DNA of 64,000 bases, taken from NCBI GenBank assembly GCA_039621445.1, contig CP154954.1:48401847-48465846 (forward strand), read 5' to 3'. The notes under the pieces are model-generated. The model did no database searches, was not told the origin of the DNA, and saw only the letters and a list, made by a program, of their open reading frames with translations. Shown piece by piece: positions 10,472-22,200 of this stretch; position 1 is the stretch's first letter, and every line of letters begins with the position of its first letter. Both the position numbers and the translations under genes were made by a program. Source of the stretch: Euglena gracilis (taxonomy: Eukaryota > Euglenida > Euglenophyceae > Euglenales).

Positions 10472-11266
10472 GACCAGCAGGTGGTCAACTTTCGCTCCTT
10501 CCATCGCCTCGCACAAGCGACGCTGCTCCTCCGCCGCCTGCCCCTCCACCGCCGCAAGCGTCTGCCGAGCTGCTTCCGCCGCAGCGGCCATCTGCTCCTC
10601 CAGACCCGCCAGCTTGTCGCTCAGCAGTGCTGGCAGCCGGCCCCTTCACCCTTTGCACGTCCCCCCTGCGAGGTGCTGGAACCCACCGAGGGGCCACGTG
10701 AGGGCCTGCCCACTGCCCTGAGCCTGCTTTGAGCCCCACCCTCGCTGTGACCGCCGGGGGACCCTGGGTCGCTTTTCGTTCAGGGGAAGCACCCCCACCG
10801 GCCCGCCCACACCCGTGCTTTGGTGCTTGCAGCAGGCCAGCCCAAAAACGTCGGCAAATAATTCAAGGGGGGGGCAGTGCAGGACGGGGGGCGGGGGTTG
10901 TTCGAAAGAACCAGGGGAGGGAGGGATCGCCCCACCCAGCCCACCCCAACCCGCACTGGCAGCCCGCCCTCACCAGTATTGCCAGCGGCGAAGGGGCTCG
11001 GCTGGCCGTCGCCTCCTCCTCCAGGCGTCCCTTCTCCGCCTCCATCTCGTGCAGCTGCTCCCGCAGCGCCACCATCTCCCGCGCCACGTCCGCCCCCTGC
11101 GAGTGCGACGCTGCCAGCAGCCCCTTCAGCTCCGCCACCTGCGCCTCCACCGCCGACTGTCCCGCCGTGGCCTCCGCCAGCGCCGCGGTCAGCCGTGCAC
11201 ACTCCTCCCCCTGGGCCGCGAGCTGCCGCGCCATGTCCTGTGTCTGCTCCTCCGCTGCGCCGGCAC
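10472..11266 (-). CDS. Array unit 1 (3'-most): exon B 10472-10643, exon A 10957-11266
   Basis: Exon A encodes ...EEQTQDMARQLAAQGEECAR..., then ...VEAQVAELKGLLAASHSQ... and ...EMVALREQLHEMEAEKGR.... Exon B encodes ...DKLAGLEEQMAAAAEAAR... and ...EEQRRLCEAMEGAKVDHLL. This unit alone has GTGAGG after the CTG that ends the conserved exon A core (other units: GCGAGG). At the left limit exon B runs straight into TAA instead of the CAGGGATGGG of other units. Confidence 0.7.
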
Positions 11267-11611
11267 CTGCCGGTCCAGCCAACCCCCCCTCCCCAACCAT
11301 CCTCCAAAACCCTCAACTCCCACGCGGGCACGTTGTGGTCCTCAAACTCTATAGAAGCCCGTCTCCCCACCCCCGCCGAGCACCAGCAAACAACCTCCCA
11401 ACGACCCCGGCACTCCCACCTGTCCCACAACGCGCGAGGGCACTCCGACCCCCACCCCAACTTCCTCCCGTGGCAGCTCTGGCCGTCCCATGCCCCCGCC
11501 CCCCCCCTCCCCAAGCAGAAAATGTTGGGCCCTCGGCAGTGGATCACCACTCACGCATTGCGGCTAGCTGGACGGTGGGGAGTGGGTTTTGGGACGGGCG
11601 TGGCAAGGCAC

Positions 11612-12421
11612 CCCATCCCTGGACCAGCAGGTGGTCAACTTTCGCTCCTTCCATCGCCTCGCACAAGCGACGCTGCTCCTCCGCCGCCTGCCCCTCCACC
11701 GCCGCAAGCGTCTGCCGAGCTGCTTCCGCCGCAGCGGCCATCTGCTCCTCCAGACCCGCCAGCTTGTCGCTCAGCAGTGCTGGCAGCCGGCCCCTTCACC
11801 CTTTGCATGTCCCCCCTGCGAGGTGCTGGAACCCACCGAGGGGCCACGTGAGGGCCTGCCCACTGCCCTGAGCCTGCTTTGAGCCCCACCCTCGCTGTGA
11901 CCGCCGGGGGACCCTGGGTCGCTTTTCGTTCAGGGGAAGCACCTCCCCCCCCACCAGCCCGCCCACACCCGTGCTTTGGTGCTTGCAGCAGGCCAGCCCC
12001 AAAACGTCGGCAAATTATTCAAGGGGGGGCAGTGCAGGACGGGGGGCGGGGGTTGTTCGAAAGAACCAGGGGAGGGAGGGATCGCCCCACCCAGCCCACC
12101 CCAACCCGCACCGGCAGCCCGCCCTCGCCAGTTTTGCCAGCGGCGAAGGGGCTCGGCTGGCCGTCGCCTCCTCCTCCAGGCGCCCCTTCTCCGCCTCCAT
12201 CTCGTGCAGCTGCTCCCGCAGCGCCACCATCTCCCGCGCCACGTCCGCCCCCTGCGAGTGCGACGCTGCCAGCAGCCCCTTCAGCTCCGCCACCTGCGCC
12301 TCCACCGCCGACTGTCCCGCCGTGGCCTCCGCCAGCGCCGTGGTCAGCCGTGCACACTCCTCCCCCTGGGCCGCGAGCTGCCGCGCCATGTCCTGTGTCT
12401 GCTCCTCCGCTGCGCCTGCAC
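11612..12421 (-). CDS. Array unit 2: exon B 11612-11793, exon A 12112-12421
   Basis: Both exons are intact and in frame with the unit consensus. The acceptor flank reads CTGCAC instead of CGGCAC at 12,416-12,421, one of few differences from unit 3. The TTT/CTC-type donor stretch carries GCGAGG. Confidence 0.7.
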
Positions 12422-12762
12422 CTGCCGGTCCAGCCAACCCCACCTCCCCAACCATCCTCCAAAACCCTCAACTCCCACGCGGGCACGTTGTGGTCCTCAA
12501 TCTCTATAGAAGCCCGTCTCCCCACCCCCGCCGAGCCCCAGCAAACAACCTCCCAAAGACCCTGGCACTCCCACCTGTCCCACAACGCGCGAGGGCACTC
12601 CGCCCCCAACTTCCTCCCGTGGCAGCTCTGGCCGTCCCATGCCCCGCCCCCCCCCCCCTCCCCAAGCAGAAAATGTTGGGCCCTCGGCAGTGGATCACCA
12701 CTCACGCATTGCGGCTAGCTGGACGGTGGGGAGTGGGTTTTGGGACGGGCGTGGCAAGGCAC

Positions 12763-13572
12763 CCCATCCCTGGACCAGCAGGTGGTCAACTTTCGCTCCT
12801 TCCATCGCCTCGCACAAGCGACGCTGCTCCTCCGCCGCCTGCCCCTCCACGGCCGCAAGCGTCTGCCGAGCTGCTTCCGCCGCAGCGGCCATCTGCTCCT
12901 CCAGACCTGCCAGCTTGTCGCTCAGCAGTGCTGGCAGCCGGCCCCTTCACCCTCTGCACGTCCCCCCTGCGAGGTGCTGGAACCCACTGAGGGGCCACGT
13001 GAGGGCCTGCCCACTGCCCTGAGCCTGCTTTGAGCCCCACCCTCGCTGTGACCGCCGGGGGACCCTGGGTCGCTTTTCGTTCAGGGGAAGCACCTCCCCC
13101 CCCACCAGCCCGCCCACACCCGTGCTTTGGTGCTTGCAGCAGGCCAGCCCCAAAACGTCGGCAAATTATTCAAGAGGGGGCAGTGCAGGACGGGGGGTGG
13201 GGGTTGCTCGAAAGAACCAGGGGAGGGAGGGATCGCCCCACCCAGCCCACCCCAACCCGCACCGGCAGCCCGCCCTCGCCAGTTTTGCCAGCGGCGAAGG
13301 GGCTCGGCTGGCCGTCGCCTCCTCCTCCAGGCGCCCCTTCTCCGCCTCCATCTCGTGCAGCTGCTCCCGCAGCGCCACCATCTCCCGCGCCACGTCCGCC
13401 CCCTGCGAGTGCGACGCTGCCAGCAGCCCCTTCAGCTCCGCCACCTGCACCTCCACCGCCGACTGTCCCGCCGTGGCCTCCGCCAGCGCCGTGGTCAGCC
13501 GTGCACACTCCTCCCCCTGGGCCGCGAGCTGCCGCGCCATGTCCTGTGTCTGCTCCTCCGCTGCGCCGGCAC
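12763..13572 (-). CDS. Array unit 3: exon B 12763-12944, exon A 13263-13572
   Basis: Intact coding pair. One Ala codon of exon A is changed to Val (VEVQVAELKG). The intron has the variant TTGCTCGAAAG, shared with units 6 and 7, which suggests exchange between these units. Confidence 0.7.
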
Positions 13573-13910
13573 CTGCCGGTCCAGCCAACCCCCCTCCCCA
13601 ACCATCCTCCAAAACCCTCAACTCCCACGCGGGCACGTTGTGGCCCTCAATCTCTATAGAAGCCCGTCTCCCCCCCCCCGCCGAGCCCCAGCAAACAACC
13701 TCCCAACGACCCCGGCACTCCCACCTGTCCCACAACGCGCGAGGGCACTCCGACCCCAACTTCCTCCCGTGGCAGCTCTGGCCGTCCCATGCCCCGCCCC
13801 CCCCCCTCCCCAAGCAGAAAATGTTGGGCCTTCGGCAGTGGATCACCACTCACGCATTGCGGCTAGCTGGACGGTGGGGAGTGGGTTTTGGGACGGGCGT
13901 GGCAAGGCAC

Positions 13911-14724
13911 CCCATCCCTGGACCAGCAGGTGGTCAACTTTCGCTCCTTCCATCGCCTCGCACAAGCGACGCTGCTCCTCCGCCGCCTGCCCCTCCACCG
14001 CCGCAAGCGTCTGCCGAGCTGCTTCCGCCGCAGCGGCCATCTGCTCCTCCAGACCCGCCAGCTTGTCGCTCAGCAGTGCTGGCAGCCGGCCCCTTCACCC
14101 TTTGCACGTCCCCCCTGCGAGGTGCTGGAACCCACCGAGGGGCCACGTGAGGGCCTGCCCACTGCCCTGAGCCTGCTTTGAGCCCCACCCTCGCTGTGAC
14201 CGCCGGGGGACCCTGGGTCGCTTTTCGTTCAGGGGAAGCACCTCCCCCCCCCCACCAGCCCGCCCACACCCGTGCTTTGGTGCTTGCAGCAGGCCAGCCC
14301 CAAAACGTCGGCAAATTATTCAAGGGGGGGGCAGTGCAGGACGGGGGGCGGGGGTTGTTCGAAAGAACCAGGGGAGGGAGGGATCGCCCCCCCCCCCCCC
14401 ACCCAAACCCGCACCGGCAGCCCGCCCTCGCCAGTTTTGCCAGCGGCGAAGGGGCTCGGCTGGCCGTCGCCTCCTCCTCCAGGCGCCCCTTCTCCGCCTC
14501 CATCTCGTGCAGCTGCTCCCGCAGCGCCACCATCTCCCGCGCCACGTCCGCCCCCTGCGAGTGCGACGCTGCCAGCAGCCCCTTCAGCTCCGCCACCTGC
14601 GCCTCCACCGCCGACTGTCCCGCCGTGGCCTCCGCCAGCGCCGTGGTCAGCCGTGCACACTCCTCCCCCTGGGCCGCGAGCTGCCGTGCCATGTCCTGTG
14701 TCTGCTCCTCCGCTGCGCCGGCAC
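13911..14724 (-). CDS. Array unit 4: exon B 13911-14092, exon A 14415-14724
   Basis: Coding pair intact. Its upstream intron is interrupted by the 960-bp element at 14,760-15,719, which adds to the spacing to the next unit. A C run at 14,389-14,400 extends the intron. Confidence 0.7.
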
Positions 14725-14759
14725 CTGCCGGCCCAGCCAAACCCCCTCCCCAACCATCC

Positions 14760-15719
14760 GAGAGATGGCGTAAGTGGAGCCCCACAGTACCCCCACGGTA
14801 ACTGTGGGGTAAACCCACAACTCCACCCACACGTCACCCCACACTTCCTCCGGCCCCCACACTCCCCCCCCCCCCCCCACTGGCACCCCCACCACTTACC
14901 CCACACTCCACCACTGTCACGCCCACACTCCCCCCCACACGCCACCCCACTGTCACCCCCACACTTAACACCCCACGACTCCCACCCAATGTCAAACCCA
15001 CACCCCCCAACACTCCACCCCACTGTCCCCCCACTACCAACCACCACACTCACCCCCCTGGCCACCGCCCACAATTAACAACCCCACAAGCCCCCCATGT
15101 CACCCCACAGCCCCCCCCAACTCCCCCCCACTGTCACCCCCACACAGAACCCCCCCCGCTTTCCGTTGTTGTGTGAATGGAAATTGCCGAAGATCCCTTT
15201 GTATGGTTACGTACCAAGCCCAATTGATGTGCGCACTGTTCGGAGGGTTTGTCCAATTTTTTTGACTTTACTCGGCCGTCGGCCTCGTCGCGCCGCTGCC
15301 GTCGCCGCGTCCCGGGGGGTGGTAGCGGCCCCCGCCTCCCGCCCCCCTCCCCCAAGAACCAAAATAGCATCATCCCCTTGTGTGTGCAAGGCAAGGGGAA
15401 CAAATTCCATTTCATCGGATTTGGCACACTCCCCCCCACTGTCACCCCACACGTACCCCCCACACTCCCCCTCACTGTCACCCCACACTTACCCCCCACA
15501 CTCCCCCCCACTGTCACCCCCACACTCCCCCCCACACGCCCCCCCACTGTCCCCCCACACTTACCCCCCACACTCCCCCCCACTGTCACCCCACTCACTC
15601 CCCCCCCCACACTCCCCCCCACTGTCACCCCACACATACTCCCCACACTCCCCCCCCCACACTTACCCCCCACAGTACCCCACACTCGACTGTGGGGGCT
15701 CCACTTTATGCCATATGTG
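14760..15719. mobile_element. TIR element with 8-bp target duplication in unit 4
   Basis: Target duplication AACCATCC at 14,752-14,759 and 15,720-15,727; the empty site is present in other units. The ends are inverted: left GAGAGATGGCGTAAGTGGAG, right (complement) CACATATGGCATAAAGTGGA. The inside is mostly C-rich minisatellite (units like CCCCACACTCCCCCCCACTG) around a unique segment at about 15,160-15,420. No transposase. The 8-bp duplication suits hAT-type or similar integration, but the ends do not start CAG. Confidence 0.75.
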
Positions 15720-16038
15720 AACCATCCTCCAAAACCCTCAACTCCCACGCGGGCACGTTGTGGTCCTCAATCTCTATAGAAGCCCGTCTCCCCACCCCCG
15801 CCGAGCCCCAGCAAACAACCTCCCAACGACCCTGGCACTCCCACCTGTCCCACAACGCGCGAGGGCACTCCGACCCCCACCCCAACTTCCTCCCGTGGCA
15901 GCTCTGGCCGTCCCGTGCCCCCGCCCCTCCCCCCTCCCCAAGCAGAAAATGTTGGGCCCTCGGCAGTGGATCACCACTCACGCATTGCGGCTAGCTGGAC
16001 GGTGGGGAGTGGGTTTTGGGACGGGCGTGGCAAGGCAC

Positions 16039-16849
16039 CCCATCCCTGGACCAGCAGGTGGTCAACTTTCGCTCCTTCCATCGCCTCGCACAAGCGACGC
16101 TGCTCCTCCGCCGCCTGCCCCTCCACCGCCGCAAGCGTCTGCCGAGCTGCTTCCGCCGCAGCGGCCATCTGCTCCTCCAGACCCGCCAGCTTGTCGCTCA
16201 GCAGTGCTGGCAGCCGGCCCCTTCACCCTTTGCACGTCCCCCCTGCGAGGTGCTGGAACCCACCGAGGGGCCACGTGAGGGCCTGCCCACTGCCCTGAGC
16301 CTGCTTTGAGCCCCACCCTCGCTGTGACCGCCGGGGGACCCTGGGTCGCTTTTCGTTCAGGGGAAGCACCCCCCCCCCCACCAGCCCGCCCACACCCGTG
16401 CTTTGGTGCTTGCAGCAGGCCAGCCCCAAAACGTCGGCAAATTATTCAAGGGGGGGCAGTGCAGGACGGGGGGCGGGGGTTGTTCGAAAGAACCAGGGGA
16501 GGGAGGGATCGCCCCACCCAGCCCACCCCAACCCGCACCGGCAGCCCGCCCTCGCCAGTTTTGCCAGCGGCGAAGGGGCTCGGCTGGCCGTCGCCTCCTC
16601 CTCCAGGCGTCCCTTCTCCGCCTCCATCTCGTGCAGCTGCTCCCGCAGCGCCACCACCATCTCCCGCGCCACGTCCGCCCCCTGCGAGGGCGAGGCGGCC
16701 AGCAGCGGCTTCAGCTGCGCCACCTGCGCCTCCACCGCAGACTGTCCCCGTGGCCTCCGCCAGCGCCGTGGTCAGCCGTGCACACTCCTCCCCCTGGGCC
16801 GCGAGCTGCCGCGCCATGTCCTGTGTCTGCTCCTCCGCTGCGCCGGCAC
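16039..16849 (-). CDS. Array unit 5: exon B 16039-16220, exon A 16539-16849 (frameshifted)
   Basis: Exon B is normal. Exon A carries an extra codon (VV at about 16,655), a diverged patch at 16,685-16,750 and a 2-bp deletion near 16,745, giving 311 instead of 310 nt and breaking the frame. Either this exon is skipped, or the unit is a pseudo-exon. Confidence 0.6.
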
Positions 16850-17196
16850 CTGCCGGTCCAGCCAACCCCACCTCCCCAACCATTCTCCAAAACCCTCAAC
16901 TCCCACGCGGGCACGTTGTGGTCCTCAATCTCTATACAAGCCCGTCTCCCCACCCCCGCCGAGCCCCAGCAAACAACCTCCCAACGACCCCGGCACTCCC
17001 ACCTGTCCCACAACGCGCGAGGGCACTCCGACCCCCACCCCAACTTCCCCCCGTGGCAGCTCTGGCCGTCCCATGCCCCCGCCCCTCCCCCCTCCCCAAG
17101 CAGAAAATGTTGGGCCCTCGGCAGTGGATCACCACTCACGCATTGCGGCTAGCTGGACGGTGGGGAGCGGGTTTTGGGACGGGCGTGGCAAGGCAC

Positions 17197-17999
17197 CCCA
17201 TCCCTGGACCAGCAGGTGGTCAACTTTCGCTCCTTCCATCGCCTCGCACAACCGACGCTGCTCCTCCGCCGCTTGCCCCTCCACCGCCGCAAGCGTCTGC
17301 CGAGCTGCTTCCGCCGCAGCGGCCATCTGCTCCTCCAGACCCGCCAGCTTGTCGCTCAGCAGTGCTGGCAGCCGGCCCCTTCACCCTTTGCACGTCCCCC
17401 CTGCGAGGTGCTGGAACCCACCGAGGGGCCACGTGAGGGCCTGCCCACTGCCCTGAGCCTGCTTTGAGCCCCACCCTCGCTGTGACCGCCGGGGGACCCT
17501 GGGTCGCTTTTCGTTCAGGGGAAGCACCCCACCAGCCCGCCCACACCCGTGCTTTGGTGCTTGCAGCAGGCCAGCCCCAAAACGTCGGCAAATTATTCAA
17601 GGGGGGGCAGTGCAGGACGGGGGGTGGGGGTTGCTCGAAAGAACCAGGGGAGGGAGGGATCGCCCCACCCAGCCCACCCCAACCCGCACCGGCAGCCCGC
17701 CCTCGCCAGTTTTGCCAGCGGCGAAGGGGCTCGGCTGGCCGTCGCCTCCTCCTCCAGGCGCCCCTTCTCCGCCTCCATCTCGTGCAGCTGCTCCCGCAGC
17801 GCCACCATCTCCCGCGCCACGTCCGCCCCCTGCGAGTGCGACGCTGCCAGCAGCCCCTTCAGCTCCGCCACCTGCGCCTCCACCGCCGACTGTCCCGCCG
17901 TGGCCTCCGCCAGCGACGTGGTCAGCCGTGCACACTCCTCCCCCTGGGCCGCGAGCTGCCGTGCTATGTCCTGTGTCTGCTCCTCCGCTGCGCCGGCAC
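17197..17999 (-). CDS. Array unit 6: exon B 17197-17378, exon A 17690-17999
   Basis: Both exons are open and of consensus length. Exon A has Ser for Ala (LTTSLAEAT) and Ile for Met (QDIARQ). The upstream intron holds the 379-bp second copy of the unit-4 element. Confidence 0.7.
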
Positions 18000-18034
18000 C
18001 TGCCGGTCCAGCCAACCCCCCTCCCCAACCATCC

Positions 18035-18413
18035 GAGAGATGGCGTAAAGTGGAGCCCCCACAGTACCCCACAGTACTGTGGGGTACCCCACACCCCCCC
18101 CCACTGTCAGCCCACACTTACCCCCCACACTCCCCCTCACTGTCACCCCACCCTTATCCCCCACCCTCCCCCCCACTGTCACCCCACCCTTACTTCCCAC
18201 ACTCCCCCCCACTGTCACCCCACCCTCCCCCCCACACTCCCCCCCACTGTCACCCCACACTTCCCCCCCACACTCCCCGCCACTGTCACCCCACCCTCCC
18301 CCCCACACTCCCCCCCACTGTCACCCCACACATACTCCCCACACTCCCCCCCACACTTACCCCCCACAGTACCCCACACTCGACTGTGGGGGCTCCACTT
18401 TATGCCATATGTG
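18035..18413. mobile_element. Second, shorter copy of the unit-4 element, same site in unit 6
   Basis: The same target duplication AACCATCC flanks it (18,027-18,034 and 18,414-18,421), and the ends match those of the copy at 14,760. It lacks the unique central segment and part of the C-rich minisatellite. Sharing the exact site means one insertion was copied along with the host unit, not two insertions. Confidence 0.75.
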
Positions 18414-18736
18414 AACCATCCTCCAAAACCCTCAACTCCCACGCGGGCACGTTGTGGTCCTCAATCTCTATAGAAGCCCGTCTCCCCTCCCACCCCCGCC
18501 GAGCCCCAGCAAACAACCTCCCAAAGACCCTGGCACTCCCACCTGTCCCACAACGCGCGAGGGCACTCCGACCCCCACCCCAACTTCCTCCCGTGGCAGC
18601 TCTGGCCGTCCCATGCCCCCGCCCCTCCCCCCTCCCCAAGCAGAAAATGTTGGGCCCTCGGCAGTGGATCACCACTCACGCATTGCGGCTAGCTGGACGG
18701 TGGGGAGTGGGTTTTGGGACGGGCGTGGCAAGGCAC

Positions 18737-19549
18737 CCCATCCCTGGACCAGCAGGTGGTCAACTTTCGCTCCTTCCATCACCTCGCACAACCGACGCTG
18801 CTCCTCCGCCGCCTGCCCCTCCACCGCCGCAAGCGTCTGCCGAGCTGCTTCCGCCGCAGCGGCCATCTGCTCCTCCAGACCCGCCAGCTTGTCGCTCAGC
18901 AGTGCTGGCAGCCGGCCCCTTCACCCTCTGCACGTCCCCCCTGCGAGGTGCTGGAACCCACCGAGGGGCCACGTGAGGGCCTGCCCACTGCCCTGAGCCT
19001 GCTTTGAGCCCCACCCTCGCTGTGACCGCCGGGGGACCCTGGGTCGCTTTTCGTTCAGGGGAAGCACCTCCCCCCCCCACCAGCCCGCCCACACCCGTGC
19101 TTTGGTGCTTGCAGCAGGCCAGCCCCAAAACGTCGGCAAATTATTCAAGGGGGGGCAGTGCAGGACGGGGGGGGGGGGGGTTGCTCGAAAGAACCAGGGG
19201 AGGGAGGGATCGCCCCACCCAGCCCACCTCAACATGCACCGGCAGCCCGCCCTCGCCAGTTTTGCCAGCGGCGAAGGGGCTCGGCTGGCCGTCGCCTCCT
19301 CCTCCAGGCGCCCCTTCTCCGCCTCCATCTCGTGCAGCTGCTCCCGCAGCGCCACCATCTCCCGCGCCACGTCCGCCCCCTGCGAGTGCGACGCTGCCAG
19401 CAGCCCCTTCAGCTCCGCCACCTGCGCCTCCACCGCCGACTGTCCCGCCGTGGCCTCCGCCAGCGCCGTGGTCAGCCGTGCACACTCCTCCCCCTGGGCC
19501 GCGAGCTGCCGCGCCATGTCCTGTGTCTGCTCCTCCGCTGCGCCGGCAC
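18737..19549 (-). CDS. Array unit 7: exon B 18737-18918, exon A 19240-19549
   Basis: Coding pair intact, with Val for Ala in exon B (LCEVMEGAK). This is the first unit from the left with CAACATGCACCGG in the intron, a marker shared by units 7-12, 14 and 15. Confidence 0.7.
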
Positions 19550-19896
19550 CTGCCGGTCCAGCCAACCCCCCCTCCCCAACCATCCTCCAAAACCCTCAAC
19601 TCCCACGCGGGCACGTTGTGGTCCTCAATCTCTATACAAGCCCGTCTCCCCACCCCCACCGAGCCCCGGCAAACAACCTCCCAACGACCCCGGCACTCCC
19701 ACCTGTCCCACAACGCGCGAGGGCACTCCGACCCCCACCCCAACTTCCTCCTGTGGCAGCTCTGGCCGTCCCATGCCCCCGCCCCTGCCCCCTCCCCAAG
19801 CAGAAAATGTTGGGCCCTCGGCAGTGGATCACCGCTCACGCATTGCGGCTAGCTGGACGGTGGGGAGCGGGTTTTGGGACGGGCGTGGCAAGGCAC

Positions 19897-20700
19897 CCCA
19901 TCCCTGGACCAGCAGGTGGTCAACTTTCGCTCCTTCCATCGCCTCGCACAACCGACGCTGCTCCTCCGCCGCTTGCCCCTCCACCGCCGCAAGCGTCTGC
20001 CGAGCTGCTTCCGCCGCAGCGGCCATCTGCTCCTCCAGACCCGCCAGCTTGTCGCTCAGCAGTGCTGGCAGCCGGCCCCTTCACCCTTTGCACGTCCCCC
20101 CTGCGAGGTGCTGGAACCCACCGAGGGGCCACGTGAGGGCCTGCCCACTGCCCTGAGCCTGCTTTGAGCCCCACCCTCGCTGTGACCGCCGGGGGACCCT
20201 GGGTCGCTTTTCGTTCAGGGGAAGCACCCCCAACAGCCCGCCCACACCCGTGCTTTGGTGCTTGCAGCAGGCCAGCCCCAAAACGTCGGCAAATTATTCA
20301 AGGGGGGGCAGTGCAGGACGGGGGGCGGGGGTTGTTCGAAAGAACCAGGGGAGGGAGGGATTGCCCCACCCAGCCCACCCCAACATGCACCGGCAGCCCG
20401 CCCTCGCCAGTTTTGCCAGCGGCGAAGGGGCTCGGCTGGCCGTCGCCTCCTCCTCCAGGCGTCCCTTCTCCGCCTCCATCTCGTGCAGCTGCTCCCGCAG
20501 CGCCACCATCTCCCGCGCCACGTCCGCCCCCTGCGAGTGCGACGCTGCCAGCAGCCCCTTCAGCTCCGCCACCTGCGCCTCCACCGCCGACTGTCCCGCC
20601 GTGGCCTCCGCCAGCGCCGTGGTCAGCCGTGCACACTCCTCCCCCTGGCCCGCGAGCTGCCGCGCCATGTCCTGTGTCTGCTCCTCCGCTGCGCCGGCAC
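19897..20700 (-). CDS. Array unit 8: exon B 19897-20078, exon A 20391-20700
   Basis: Intact pair. Exon A has Gly for Ala in RQLAGQGEEC. Exon B begins from the conserved GGCCCC-side acceptor region as in other units. Confidence 0.7.
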
Positions 20701-21047
20701 CTGCCGGTCCAGCCAACCCCCCCTCCCCAACCATCCTCCAAAACCCTCAACTCCCACGCGGGCACGTTGTGGTCCTCAATCTCTATACAAGCCCGTCTCC
20801 CCACCCCCGCCGAGCCCCAGCAAACAACCTCCCAACGACCCCGGCACTCCCACCTGTCCCACAACGCGCGAGGGCACTCCGACCCCCACCCCAACTTCCT
20901 CCTGTGGCAGCTCTGGCCGTCCCATGCCCCCGCCCCTGCCCCCTCCCCAAGCAGAAAATGTTGGGCCCTCGGCAGTGGATCACCACTCACGCATTGCGGC
21001 TAGCTGGACGGTGGGGAGCGGGTTTTGGGACGGGCGTGGCAAGGCAC

Positions 21048-21851
21048 CCCATCTCTGGCCCAGCAGGTGGTCAACTTTCGCTCCTTCCATCGCCTCGCAC
21101 AACCGACGCTGCTCCTCCGCCGCTGTCCCCTCCACCGCCGCAAGCGTCTGCCGAGCTGCTTCCGCCGCAGCGGCCATCTGCTCCTCCAGACCCGCCAGCT
21201 TGTCGCTCAGCAGTGCTGGCAGCCGGCCCCTTCACCCTTTGCACGTCCCCCCTGCGAGGTGCTGGAACCCACCGAGGGGCCACGTGAGGGCCTGCCCACT
21301 GCCCTGAGCCTGCTTTGAGCCCCACCCTCGCTGTGACCGCCGGGGGACCCTGGGTCGCTTTTCGTTCAGGGGAAGCACCCCCAACAGCCCGCCCACACCC
21401 GTGCTTTGGTGCTTGCAGCAGGCCAGCCCCAAAACGTCGGCAAATTATTCAAGGGGGGGCAGTGCAGGACGGGGGGCGGGGGTTGTTCGAAAGAACCAGG
21501 GGAGGGAGGGATTGCCCCACCCAGCCCACCCCAACATGCACCGGCAGCCCGCCCTCGCCAGTTTTGCCAGCGGCGAAGGGGCTCGGCTGGCCGTCGCCTC
21601 CTCCTCCAGGCGTCCCTTCTCCGCCTCCATCTCGTGCAGCTGCTCCCGCAGCGCCACCATCTCCCGCGCCACGTCCGCCCCCTGCGAGTGCGACGCTGCC
21701 AGCAGCCCCTTCAGCTCCGCCACCTGCGCCTCCACCGCCGACTGTCCCGCCGTGGCCTCCGCCAGCGCCGTGGTCAGCCGTGCACACTCCTCCCCCTGGG
21801 CCGCGAGCTGCCGCGCCATGTCCTGTGTCTGCTCCTCCGCTGCGCCGGCAC
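21048..21851 (-). CDS. Array unit 9: exon B 21048-21229, exon A 21542-21851
   Basis: Exon B reads ...VEGTAAEEQRR (Thr for Gln) and ends LLGQRWG instead of LLVQGWG, because GTC is GGC at 21,058. That change removes a possible GT donor there, which argues for the GATGGG|GTGCC donor. Its upstream intron has the AGCAAAGAAAATG variant. Confidence 0.7.
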
Positions 21852-22200
21852 CTGCCGGTCCAGCCAACCCCCCCTCCCCAACCATCCTCCAAAACCCTCA
21901 ACTCCCACGCGGGCACGTTGTGGTCCTCAATCTCTATACAAGCCCGTCTCCCCACCCCCGCCGAGCCCCAGCAAACAACCTCCCAACGACCCCGGCACTC
22001 CCACCTGTCCCACAACGCGCGAGGGCACTCCGACCCCCACCCCAACTTCCTCCCGTGGCAGCTCTGGCCGTCCCATGCCCCCGCCCCTGCCCCCTCCCCG
22101 AGCAAAGAAAATGTTGGGCCCTCGGCAGTGGATCACCACTCACGCATTGCGGCTAGCTGGACGGTGGGGAGCGGGTTTTGGGACGGGCGTGGCAAGGCAC

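Noticed and set aside
15097-15779. Pro/His/Thr-rich frames (repeats of 'PPHSPPLSPHTYPPH') around 14,800-15,700 and 18,080-18,410
   Set aside because: Produced by the C-rich minisatellite inside the transposon copies; no start, splice or codon evidence.
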